Assembly: GCA_900765975.1 (NCBI GenBank)
Contig: CAAFTS010000007.1
Span: 1-40,458, forward strand
Origin: Lachnospiraceae bacterium
GTDB lineage: Bacteria; Bacillota; Clostridia; Lachnospirales; Lachnospiraceae
DNA length: 40,458 nt
Reading direction: 5' to 3'
Both the position numbers and the translations under genes were made by a program. Below, in pieces: positions 33,214-40,458 of the stretch. The stretch's first letter is position 1; every line of letters starts with the position of its first letter. Under the pieces are notes generated by a model. That model saw only the letters and a list, made by a program, of their open reading frames with translations. It did no database searches and was not told where the DNA came from.

Positions 33214-33912
33214 ATGGAAATTAATCACGTACTTGTGGTAGAGGATGATAAGGAGATTCGAGAAGGTGTGCAGATTTATCTGAAGAGTCAGGGATATGAA
33301 GTATTTCAGGCGGCAGATGGAATTGAAGGACTTGAAGTGATAGAGAGGGAGGAAATTCATCTTGCAATCGTGGATATCATGATGCCTCGGATGGATGGAA
33401 TTCACATGACAATGAAATTGAGAGAAAAATATGATTTTCCGGTGATTATGCTTTCTGCAAAATCAGAAGAAGTGGATAAAGTAATGGGATTGAATATCGG
33501 TGCAGATGACTACGTGACAAAGCCATTTACACCAATGGAATTAATGGCACGTGTAAATTCACAGCTACGTCGTTATAAACGCTTTTTGGAAAAACTAGAG
33601 CCGAAGGAAAACGTGCATGTTATCGGCGGATTAGAAATTAATGAAGATACAGTACAGGTTAGTATGGATGGAAATCCGGTCAAGTTGACACCGATCGAGT
33701 ATAAGATTTTGCTGCTTCTGGCGAAGAACCCGGGGCATGTATTTTCAGCAGAAGAGATTTATGAGCGAGTCTGGCAGGAGCGTGCGATCAATACGGATAC
33801 AATTATGGTACATGTTCGGAATATCCGGGAAAAAATTGAACTGGATCCGAAGAATCCGAAATATTTGAAGGTGGTGTGGGGCGTTGGTTACAAAATTGAA
33901 AAACAGCCGTAA
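33214..33912 (+). CDS. OmpR/PhoB-type response regulator
   Basis: This 232-residue regulator has a receiver domain (acid pair E10/D11/D12, phospho-accepting D54 in VDIMMPRMDG, KPF lysine) and a winged-helix DNA-binding domain (PIEYKILLLLAKNPGHVFSAEEIYERVW, then TDTIMVHVRNIREKIE). GGAGGG precedes the ATG. The kinase gene starts inside its last codons, so both are made together. Target genes are unknown; the adjacent envelope-lipid genes are candidates. Confidence 0.94.
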   Translation: MEINHVLVVEDDKEIREGVQIYLKSQGYEVFQAADGIEGLEVIEREEIHLAIVDIMMPRMDGIHMTMKLREKYDFPVIMLSAKSEEVDKVMGLNIGADDYVTKPFTPMELMARVNSQLRRYKRFLEKLEPKENVHVIGGLEINEDTVQVSMDGNPVKLTPIEYKILLLLAKNPGHVFSAEEIYERVWQERAINTDTIMVHVRNIREKIELDPKNPKYLKVVWGVGYKIEKQP

Positions 33913-36106
33913 ATTTGCAGTAGTAGTAATGAGCTTTGTTGTGCTTGTCTGTACAATGATCATGATAGGATCTTATCCGATTTTTGAAAGGAATATGTCG
34001 GGAGAGATTACAGAGACAGTGCAGAATGAGGAATTGGGCAATTTGAGTGATGAACTGTTGGAAGGGGTGTATTTCCTATATAATCAGGCATATGAACAAG
34101 TGGAGCAGTCCGAACTGGTTAGTTATTTAGATATGGATGATTTTTTGTTGCTGCGGAAATACATGGATTACGAAATCTTTGATTTTGACGGAAACGCACT
34201 TCTGGACAAAGAGGATAGTGCAAAGGTAAAAAAACTTGTCCGCAGTGATACAAAATATGCATTTCATGTGTCTATTATTTTTAATGAAGATGGAAATCTT
34301 CAGGATGTGCAGGTGGATGGAAGTGCGTTAGATGAGCAGAATGCTTACTATTTAGAAGAGTCCATATATCGCATGCAGAGTGCAGACGAGGGAGATAGTT
34401 CTTATGAAAGTCTGGAATACTCGTATGAATTATTCCCCAAAAATGTGAAGGTCATCTATGGGATGTCTGAAGAACAGTTGAAAGAATATATGGAGACCAG
34501 CAGTGGTTCAGGATGGGAATATGCAATATATCTTTCCAATGATAGATTATACTTGAATTATGAGTGGGTGCTGGCTTTGGTAGCTATTATTTTCGGAGTA
34601 CTGATTGCGGCAAATAAAGGATGGAGACTGCATGAGTGGAAACTGTTCCGTGCACCGCTGGAAGTGGTACTGCTTGTATGGTTCATTGCAATCGGAAATG
34701 AGAGGTCTTATGCATGGCAGGTGTGGAGTACCATCAACAATGAACCGGGATATATCATTTCTTCCAATGAACGATTTGTTTCGACACTTTCCTATACGAT
34801 GCAGATGGTGCTGAATGCAGGAATGTGGATGATTCTTTTTGGCATTGCGTTATGGGGTGGTGCATGTCTGCAGGAAATGTTTGTGTTAAAGAAATCTTAC
34901 TGGAGGGAACGGACGGTATGTGCGAAGATTTATCAGTGGAGTAAGAGCGGAAATGAGCAGTATGGAGATAAAGTGAAACAAGGAGCCAGTGAGGCGGTTG
35001 GATTTTTCCAGAGAGTGTGGAAAAAAATTAAGGGACACTTCCACAAGGTGTATGACGAATTTCTCCATATGGATTTGCAGGAAAATACCAACAAAATGAT
35101 TATCAAAGCATTGGTTATCAATTTCTTTTTGCTGCTACTTATTACCTGTTTATGGTTCTATGGAATCTTTGCATTGATTCTTTATTCCATTGTCCTGTTC
35201 TTAATTCTGCGGAAATATTCGCAGGATGTGAAAAAGAAATACGCATTGCTTTTGGAGGCAACGAATTTGTTGGCAGACGGAAATCTGGATGCACCGATTG
35301 AAGGAGATTTGGGAATTTTCAATCCGATGAAGGTTGAGATTCAGAAGATTCAGAAGGGATTTCAGAAAGCGGTACAGGAAGAAGTGAAGAGTGAGCGGAT
35401 GAAGACAGAGTTGATTACCAATGTGTCTCATGATTTAAAAACACCGCTGACAGCGATTATCACATATGTGGATTTGATGAAATCTGAGGAAGATCCGGAG
35501 AAACGGAAAGAATATCTGGAAGTTTTGGAGAAAAAATCACTTCGATTGAAGGTGCTGATTGAAGATTTGTTTGAAATCAGTAAGGCAACCAGCAAAAGCG
35601 TGACAATGAATTTCATGAAAGTAGACATCGTTGGTTTGTTGAAACAGGTTGGATTAGAGTGTGATGAAAAAATCAAAGCAGCGAATCTGGATTTTCGATG
35701 GAATCTGCCGGAAGGTAAGGTGGTAATGCTTTTAGACTCTCAGAAAACCTATCGCATTTTTGAAAATCTGATTGTAAATATTACAAAGTATGCAATGCCA
35801 CATACGAGAGTTTACATTGAGCTGATAGACGAAGGCAGTCATGTTTCTGTTTCTATGAAAAATGTATCGGCATCAGAACTGAATTTCAATACAGATGAAA
35901 TCACTGACCGGTTTGTCCGGGGGGATGTGTCCAGAAATACAGAAGGTTCCGGGCTGGGGCTGGCAATTGCAAAAAGTTTTACAGAATTGCAGTATGGGAC
36001 ATTAAAAATTTCCACAGACGCTGACTTATTTAAAGTTGTGATTCGCCTGCCAAAGCGGAGCGAAAGTGAAGAAGAAAATGTGGGGAATGAAACAATAGGT
36101 AAATAA
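33884..36106 (+). CDS. Membrane sensor histidine kinase
   Basis: The product is about 740 residues. Segment 12-34 is a first membrane helix. Residues 35-220 form an extracytoplasmic sensing region without a fold I recognise. Five or so more membrane helices follow between 222 and 445. The HisKA box is NVSHDLKTPLTAIITY with phosphorylatable H516. The ATPase domain has an N-box (ENLIVNITKYA) and a G-box (GSGLGLAIAKS). Start codons TTG 33884 or TTG 33896 both overlap the regulator gene; the ribosome site is poor, so the start is uncertain. It probably senses the cell envelope. Confidence 0.9.
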   Translation: MVTKLKNSRKFAVVVMSFVVLVCTMIMIGSYPIFERNMSGEITETVQNEELGNLSDELLEGVYFLYNQAYEQVEQSELVSYLDMDDFLLLRKYMDYEIFDFDGNALLDKEDSAKVKKLVRSDTKYAFHVSIIFNEDGNLQDVQVDGSALDEQNAYYLEESIYRMQSADEGDSSYESLEYSYELFPKNVKVIYGMSEEQLKEYMETSSGSGWEYAIYLSNDRLYLNYEWVLALVAIIFGVLIAANKGWRLHEWKLFRAPLEVVLLVWFIAIGNERSYAWQVWSTINNEPGYIISSNERFVSTLSYTMQMVLNAGMWMILFGIALWGGACLQEMFVLKKSYWRERTVCAKIYQWSKSGNEQYGDKVKQGASEAVGFFQRVWKKIKGHFHKVYDEFLHMDLQENTNKMIIKALVINFFLLLLITCLWFYGIFALILYSIVLFLILRKYSQDVKKKYALLLEATNLLADGNLDAPIEGDLGIFNPMKVEIQKIQKGFQKAVQEEVKSERMKTELITNVSHDLKTPLTAIITYVDLMKSEEDPEKRKEYLEVLEKKSLRLKVLIEDLFEISKATSKSVTMNFMKVDIVGLLKQVGLECDEKIKAANLDFRWNLPEGKVVMLLDSQKTYRIFENLIVNITKYAMPHTRVYIELIDEGSHVSVSMKNVSASELNFNTDEITDRFVRGDVSRNTEGSGLGLAIAKSFTELQYGTLKISTDADLFKVVIRLPKRSESEEENVGNETIGK

Positions 36107-36113
36107 ATTTGTG

Positions 36114-36195
36114 AAAAATGCCGAATTGCGTTTTTGAGTCGCCTCCCAAAAGATAGACTTTTTGGAGTCGCCTCATTTCGTAATCCGGCATTTTT
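36114..36195. terminator. Composite bidirectional terminator with internal repeats
   Basis: AAAAATGCCG (36114-36123) pairs with CGGCATTTTT (36186-36195). Inside lie two copies of GAGTCGCCTC, each a GAG/CTC mini-hairpin with a TCGC loop. The intervening CTCCCAAAA can pair either with the preceding TTTTTGAG or with the following TTTTTGGAG. It separates the histidine kinase from the convergent hydF. Confidence 0.75.
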
Positions 36196-36232
36196 AATAA
36201 AAGAACTTTTACGGACGTGTCTTATCTTGTTG

Positions 36233-37435
36233 CTATTCAGATTCAAATGGTTCTAAACTTCTTGTTAAAATGTTGTTCATATGTGCGATCGCGGTTCCGT
36301 AATTAGTAATTGGAATATGCTGGTCTTCCGCACATTTTAGTCGATATTTCATTTCACGCTCGTTGAGCATGCAGCCACCGCAGTGGATGATCATCCGGTA
36401 AGGGGATAAATCTTCTGGAAATTCAGTGCCGCTGGTAAATGCAAAATTTATCTTTTTCCCAGTATATTTCTGAATAAGTCTTGGAAGTTTTACAGTACCG
36501 ATATCGTTGCATTGTCGATGATGGGTACAGCCTTCGGAGATTAATATAGTATCTTCGTTAGCCAAAGTGTCAAGTGTTTTTGCACCATTGGCTAGAGTCT
36601 TCAGATTTCCTTTGTATCTGGCAAATAAAATAGAAAAGGAAGTTAGCGGAATCTCTGGAGGAATGATTTCCGCAACGTGTTGAAATACTTGGCTGTCTGT
36701 AATGACTAGTTTCGTTAAGTGGCCGAGTTTTTGAATGGTTTCTTTTAATTCGGTATCTTTCACCACAATTGCGGTGGAACCGGAATCTAAAATATCTCGA
36801 ATCGTCTGCTGCTGAGGAAGAATCAGCCGCCCTTTTGGTGCAGAAGAATCGATTGGTACGACAAGAACAACGAAATCTCCCGGATTTAATAAATCACTGA
36901 TAAGGGGGCGTACAATTTTGGAATTGGGTGCTTGTTTTGCAATCAGCTCTTTTAATGCAAGAATATTTTCTCCTGTTTTTGTACTGATTTGGATTTGGTT
37001 CTGTGTAGGAATCATCTGTTCCTTTTCAGAAAGGCGAGAAAGTAAATCTGTCTTATTCCATACAACGATGTAGGGAATGGCCTTTTCTTTGATTCGATCT
37101 AATATTTTTTTATCTTCTTTTGTTATTCCAATGGAGGCATCAATGACTACAATGGCAATATCTGTCTTATTTAACATCTGATATGCTTTTTGTATTCGTA
37201 GCTGTCCAAGTGTGCCAATGTCATCCAGCCCAGGAGTGTCAATGATGACAACTGGACCTAAGGGGAGGAGTTCCATTGTTTTGATGACCGGGTCAGTAGT
37301 GGTTCCTTTAACATCAGATACGATGGCGATGCTCTGGCCGGTAATCGCGTTGATTACACTGGATTTTCCGGCATTGCGTTTTCCAAAAATACCAATATGG
37401 ATACGTTCAGCAGCAGGTATGTTATTGAGACTCAT
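36233..37435 (-). CDS. hydF: [FeFe]-hydrogenase H-cluster maturation GTPase HydF
   Basis: HydF is the scaffold on which the 2Fe subcluster is built before transfer to HydA. The 400-residue protein has an N-terminal Era-like GTPase domain: P-loop GKRNAGKS (18-25), switch IDTPGLDD, and NKTD. A dimerisation region follows, then a C-terminal cluster domain with C303-x-H305 and H351-C352-x2-C355, the ligands of its [4Fe-4S] cluster. It is the last gene of the operon, 27 bases after hydG. Confidence 0.96.
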   Translation of the reverse strand: MSLNNIPAAERIHIGIFGKRNAGKSSVINAITGQSIAIVSDVKGTTTDPVIKTMELLPLGPVVIIDTPGLDDIGTLGQLRIQKAYQMLNKTDIAIVVIDASIGITKEDKKILDRIKEKAIPYIVVWNKTDLLSRLSEKEQMIPTQNQIQISTKTGENILALKELIAKQAPNSKIVRPLISDLLNPGDFVVLVVPIDSSAPKGRLILPQQQTIRDILDSGSTAIVVKDTELKETIQKLGHLTKLVITDSQVFQHVAEIIPPEIPLTSFSILFARYKGNLKTLANGAKTLDTLANEDTILISEGCTHHRQCNDIGTVKLPRLIQKYTGKKINFAFTSGTEFPEDLSPYRMIIHCGGCMLNEREMKYRLKCAEDQHIPITNYGTAIAHMNNILTRSLEPFESE

Positions 37436-37462
37436 AGTGTATAGCAGGCTCCTTTCGTAAAA

Positions 37463-38884
37463 TCAGAAACGGAAATCTCTTCTGTTATTTTCTTCAATCA
37501 GACGGAGATTTTCCAGAACAACTGCACGAGCCTTTTCGTTTGGTACGTTAAAAGCTTCCTTTGCAATGAGTTTATCTCCGAGTGCTTTCGTTGCCGGAGA
37601 GGCATAGTCCATCAAATACTCTTTTAATGTCATCAATGCATTTGGATGGCAGCAGTTTTGAATCTGTCCGTTTTTCAGCAAAGTCATAAAGCGATCGCCG
37701 GTACGGCCTTCGCGGTAGCATGCGGTGCAGAAGCTAGGGATGTAATCCATTTCCATCAGCCATCTGACAACTTCATCCAGAGTTCGTGTATCGCTGACAT
37801 CAAACTGTTCAGACTTCTCATCTTCAGACTCCGGTTCATAGTATCCTCCTACGCTTGTGCGTGAACCGCCGCTGATCTGAGAAATGCCAAGGTGGAGAGC
37901 TCGTTCGCGAGTCTTTTGATTTTCTCGTGTGGAGATGATCATGCCGGTATACGGTACAGAAATACGGATGCATGCGATTAGTTTTGCAAAAATATCATCG
38001 TCAATACCATTGTCAAATTGCTCTGGATCAATATCATCAGCACGTTTTAAACGAGGAACACTAATTGTATGCGGGCCTACGCCAAACGCTGCTTCCAGAT
38101 GTTCTGCATGCATGAGGAGGCCAGCGAATTCGTACCGGTATTTATCTAATCCAAATAGCACGCCAAGTCCGACATCATCAATACCGCCTTCCATTGCCCG
38201 ATCCATTGCTTCTGTATGATAGTTATAATCATGTTTTGGACCGGTGGGGTGAAGTTCGAGATAGCTTTCTTTATGATAAGTCTCTTGAAATAAAATATAG
38301 GTTCCGATTCCGGCTTCTTTAAGCAGTCGATAGTTATCGACGGTTGTTGCTGCAATATTGATATTGACGCGACGAATCGCTCCATTTCTGTGTTTGATAT
38401 CATAAATAGTTTTGATACTTTCCAGATAGTAGTCCATTGTATTGTGTACAGGATCTTCACCAGCTTCAAGAGCTAGACGTTTATGCCCCATATCTTGCAA
38501 AGCAATAACTTCGCGCCGGATTTCTTCTTGTGACAGTTTTTTTCTGGCGATATGTTTGTTTTTCATATGGTAAGGACAGTAAGTACATCCGTTAATACAA
38601 TAATTGGAAAGATACAGTGGTGCAAACATTACGATTCGGTTGCCATAAAATTCTTTTTTTATTTGTTCTGCCAGTTTAAAAATTTTTTGATTTCGTTCTT
38701 CGTCGTCACAGGCAAGCAGAACAGACGCTTCTCTGTGGGAAAGGCCTTTTTTAAGTGTGGCTTTTTCAATTAAGGAATCGATGAGCGGCAGATTATTTTT
38801 GTTTTCATCTGCATAGGCAAGGGTTTCTAAAATTTCTTCATGATTGATAAATTCATCAGCACATTTTGAATAAACATCATACAT
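37463..38884 (-). CDS. hydG: [FeFe]-hydrogenase maturase HydG (tyrosine lyase)
   Basis: HydG is a radical-SAM enzyme that splits tyrosine to supply CO and cyanide ligands as an Fe synthon. The 473-residue protein has the SAM cluster C96-x3-C100-x2-C103 (YCINGCTYC) and the C-terminal auxiliary cluster C386-x2-C389-x22-C412 that binds the dangler iron. Both are complete. AAAGGAGG precedes the ATG. The gene lies between hydE and hydF. Confidence 0.97.
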   Translation of the reverse strand: MYDVYSKCADEFINHEEILETLAYADENKNNLPLIDSLIEKATLKKGLSHREASVLLACDDEERNQKIFKLAEQIKKEFYGNRIVMFAPLYLSNYCINGCTYCPYHMKNKHIARKKLSQEEIRREVIALQDMGHKRLALEAGEDPVHNTMDYYLESIKTIYDIKHRNGAIRRVNINIAATTVDNYRLLKEAGIGTYILFQETYHKESYLELHPTGPKHDYNYHTEAMDRAMEGGIDDVGLGVLFGLDKYRYEFAGLLMHAEHLEAAFGVGPHTISVPRLKRADDIDPEQFDNGIDDDIFAKLIACIRISVPYTGMIISTRENQKTRERALHLGISQISGGSRTSVGGYYEPESEDEKSEQFDVSDTRTLDEVVRWLMEMDYIPSFCTACYREGRTGDRFMTLLKNGQIQNCCHPNALMTLKEYLMDYASPATKALGDKLIAKEAFNVPNEKARAVVLENLRLIEENNRRDFRF

Positions 38885-38917
38885 TGTATAGTTCCTCCTT
38901 TATTTATAGAATGAAAT

Positions 38918-39970
38918 TTATAATTTTGAGTTTGTATTTAATGAATCGCCGCGCGATACAACTACCTCATAGCCGATTTTCTTCATAGATTGCTTTAAAT
39001 GTTCTACGGATTCGGCGGCTTCGTCTCCGGTACAAAGTTTATTATCATAAAGTAGATAATTTTTTCTTGTATCAGTAGGTGATAAATTTGGCATAACAAC
39101 ATTAGCACCGGCTAAAACTCCCTTTTCACGTCCATCAGGAGCAATTGTTCCCAATGCTGTTGTAGCGGGAAGAAGAACTTTGGGAAGCATTAAGCGGATT
39201 GCACCTAGCAGGAAAAGAGTGAGTTCCAAAGTTCCAGCAGTTTGGTCTGCGAAGGGAGTTGCGTGGTGGGGGATAAACGGACCGATACCTACCATTTGAG
39301 GATTTAGCTCTTTCATAAAAAGCATATCTTCAGCCAGATTTTCTGGGGTTTGCCAAGGAGAGCCTACCATAATTCCAGTCCCAACTTGATAGCCGATTTT
39401 TTTTAAGTTTTTCAAACACTTCTGTCGAGCTATGGCAGACAATTCTGGCGGATGCAGTTTTGCGTAATGTGTCGGATCATAGGTTTCATGACGCAGAAGA
39501 TAACGATTTGCACCCGCCTGATAGAGCGCCTGATAACTATCATAAGAACGTTCACCGACAGAAAGCGTAATAGCACAATCCGGAAATTTGTTTCGGATGG
39601 TAGTTACGAGATCAACCAGAAGTTCATCTGTGAAGTGACCATCTTCGCCGCCCTGCAGGACGAAGGTACGAAAGCCGAGTTCATAACCGGTATCGCAGCA
39701 GTTCAGGATATCCTGTTTCGTTAGCCGGTATCGCATGGCAGTCTGATTGCTTCGCCGGATTCCACAATAATAGCAGTCATTTTTGCAATAATTTGTAAAT
39801 TCAATCAGTCCGCGGATAAAAATCTGATTGCCGTAATGTTGCCGTTGAATATGACGGGCACGTTCGTATAGATAAGCGGAATCCGAAGGGGTGAAATTTT
39901 GAAAAAGAGTCATCCAGTCGCTTTTAGAAAGCGTTTGCTTTTGTTCCAGTTTGTCGATTATATTTTTCAT
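38918..39970 (-). CDS. hydE: [FeFe]-hydrogenase maturase HydE
   Basis: HydE is a radical-SAM enzyme that acts on the HydG product to form the dinuclear iron precursor. The 350-residue protein has C62-x3-C66-x2-C69 (YCKNDCYYC) and the conserved segments LQGGEDGHFTDE, LRHETYDPTHYAKLHP and VGIGPFIPHHATPF. The [2Fe-2S]-binding extra cysteines of some HydE are not obvious. The ATG follows AAAGGACGA. Confidence 0.96.
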   Translation of the reverse strand: MKNIIDKLEQKQTLSKSDWMTLFQNFTPSDSAYLYERARHIQRQHYGNQIFIRGLIEFTNYCKNDCYYCGIRRSNQTAMRYRLTKQDILNCCDTGYELGFRTFVLQGGEDGHFTDELLVDLVTTIRNKFPDCAITLSVGERSYDSYQALYQAGANRYLLRHETYDPTHYAKLHPPELSAIARQKCLKNLKKIGYQVGTGIMVGSPWQTPENLAEDMLFMKELNPQMVGIGPFIPHHATPFADQTAGTLELTLFLLGAIRLMLPKVLLPATTALGTIAPDGREKGVLAGANVVMPNLSPTDTRKNYLLYDNKLCTGDEAAESVEHLKQSMKKIGYEVVVSRGDSLNTNSKL

Positions 39971-39985
39971 AAAACGGATCGTCCT

Positions 39986-40240
39986 TTATGTTGTAGGTGT
40001 CTTTGCGTAAATTGTTTTGGTACTGATACCGGGAAGCATTCCAAGTTTACCGGAAAGTGCGCTGATGATGTCATTTGGCGCATCGAGCGCAATACTAATA
40101 ATGGAAATCCCTTTTTCACGATAGGGAAGCCCCATTCGTCCGATTATATATTGTCCATATTCACTGAGCAAGTGGTTGAGTTTGTCTACCGATTCGCTGT
40201 GATTTACAACAATTCCGATAAGTGCAATTCTAGTGTCCAT
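39986..40240 (-). CDS. TM1266-type iron-only hydrogenase system regulator
   Basis: This 84-residue protein has a small alpha-beta ACT/ferredoxin-like fold. The pattern RIALIGIVV, then LNHLLSEYGQYIIGRMGLPYREKGISIISIAL, matches the TM1266 family. Members sit beside [FeFe]-hydrogenase maturation genes and are thought to regulate the system, perhaps as NikR-like effector-binding domains, though the mechanism is not established. It is the first gene of the operon, 15 bases before hydE. Confidence 0.9.
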   Translation of the reverse strand: MDTRIALIGIVVNHSESVDKLNHLLSEYGQYIIGRMGLPYREKGISIISIALDAPNDIISALSGKLGMLPGISTKTIYAKTPTT

Positions 40241-40273
40241 ATAAATCTCTTCTTTCTACTAATTTTGCAGAAT

Positions 40274-40307
40274 AAAAAATACTTGTACCGTTATAAAAGG
40301 CACAAGT
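40274..40307 (-). terminator. Terminator-like hairpin in front of the hyd operon
   Basis: On the minus strand ACTTGTGCC pairs with GGTACAAGT (one G-T pair), followed by ATTTTTT, only 34 bases before the first hyd gene. It could end an upstream transcript or attenuate the hyd operon. No convincing promoter fits in the short space after it, which favours read-through control. Confidence 0.65.
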
Positions 40308-40458
40308 ATCACAAAAAAAGAGGTAATAGTCCTCTACAATAGTTTCAATCTAATGCGCCTTTTTACGCAGGAAAATGATTTGAAAAATCCTTAGTAATCA
40401 GAACGATATTTTTACTGCTTTCTTACTTAAAAGGAATTGTAGCATGAAGAAATAAAAA
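40308..40458 (-). other. Upstream leader of the hyd operon, no gene seen
   Basis: This AT-rich end of the window has no supported ORF. A short CGCCTTTTTACG-type hairpin lies near 40357-40370. The promoter for the hyd operon, or the end of the next gene to the right, should lie here or beyond the edge. Confidence 0.35.

Overview
The window looks like a chromosomal piece from an obligately anaerobic gut Firmicute, most likely a Lachnospiraceae (Clostridia). The reasons are: strong AGGAGG-type ribosome sites, frequent TTG and GTG starts, a low-to-moderate G+C feel, a complete [FeFe]-hydrogenase maturation operon, a class III (oxygen-sensitive) ribonucleotide reductase, a flavoredoxin-rubredoxin fusion, DUF5058 and FliB proteins, and a small 4Fe-4S ferredoxin. 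The genus cannot be fixed by reading alone.

Region 1 (1-3078) is genomic debris. A TPR protein runs rightward and stops a short way into its CHAT caspase-like domain. It meets, tail to tail, a truncated leftward pair (a MobC-like mobilization protein plus the stump of the gene that overlaps it). About 800 bases of decayed sequence follow. No integrase, intact transposase or att site is visible. Region 2 (3079-11173) is a complete four-gene type II Wadjet system (JetABCD), an SMC-like machine that destroys small circular plasmids. A GNAT-HAD fusion gene overlaps the end of jetD.

Region 3 (12324-15213) holds a 33-residue protein gene, an apparently gene-less leftward transcription unit, a prolyl-tRNA editing protein, a leftward 2-keto-3-deoxygluconate-type sugar kinase and a ferredoxin. 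Region 4 (15414-20239) reads rightward: two small membrane proteins (the first DUF5058), an M20 peptidase with a membrane anchor, endonuclease III and an M18 aminopeptidase. A leftward MATE transporter and a rightward FliB-type lysine methylase follow.

Region 5 (23049-30572) has an amidophosphoribosyltransferase-like protein whose glutaminase residues are replaced, a tRNA-Gly(TCC), and nrdD preceded by two palindromes that fit NrdR boxes. It continues with a CinA amidase, a convergent VOC protein, an S24/S26-like protein that lacks its serine, nrdG, a flavin reductase-rubredoxin protein and xanthine phosphoribosyltransferase. Region 6 (30630-36106) has a DedA membrane protein behind a hairpin that covers its ribosome site, then a glycosyltransferase 4, an overlapping DUF374 acyltransferase-like protein and an OmpR-type two-component pair.

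Region 7 (36114-40458) is the leftward operon TM1266-type regulator, hydE, hydG, hydF, which builds the 2Fe subcluster of [FeFe]-hydrogenase. It is separated from the histidine kinase by an elaborate bidirectional terminator, and a terminator-like hairpin lies just upstream of its first gene. The hydrogenase itself is not in the window.

The defense locus in Region 2 is a known type. The less described items are the glutaminase-dead PurF paralogue, the orphan transcript near 12.6-12.9 kb, the dedA leader hairpin, the serine-less S26-like protein and the mosaic junction near 1.79 kb.
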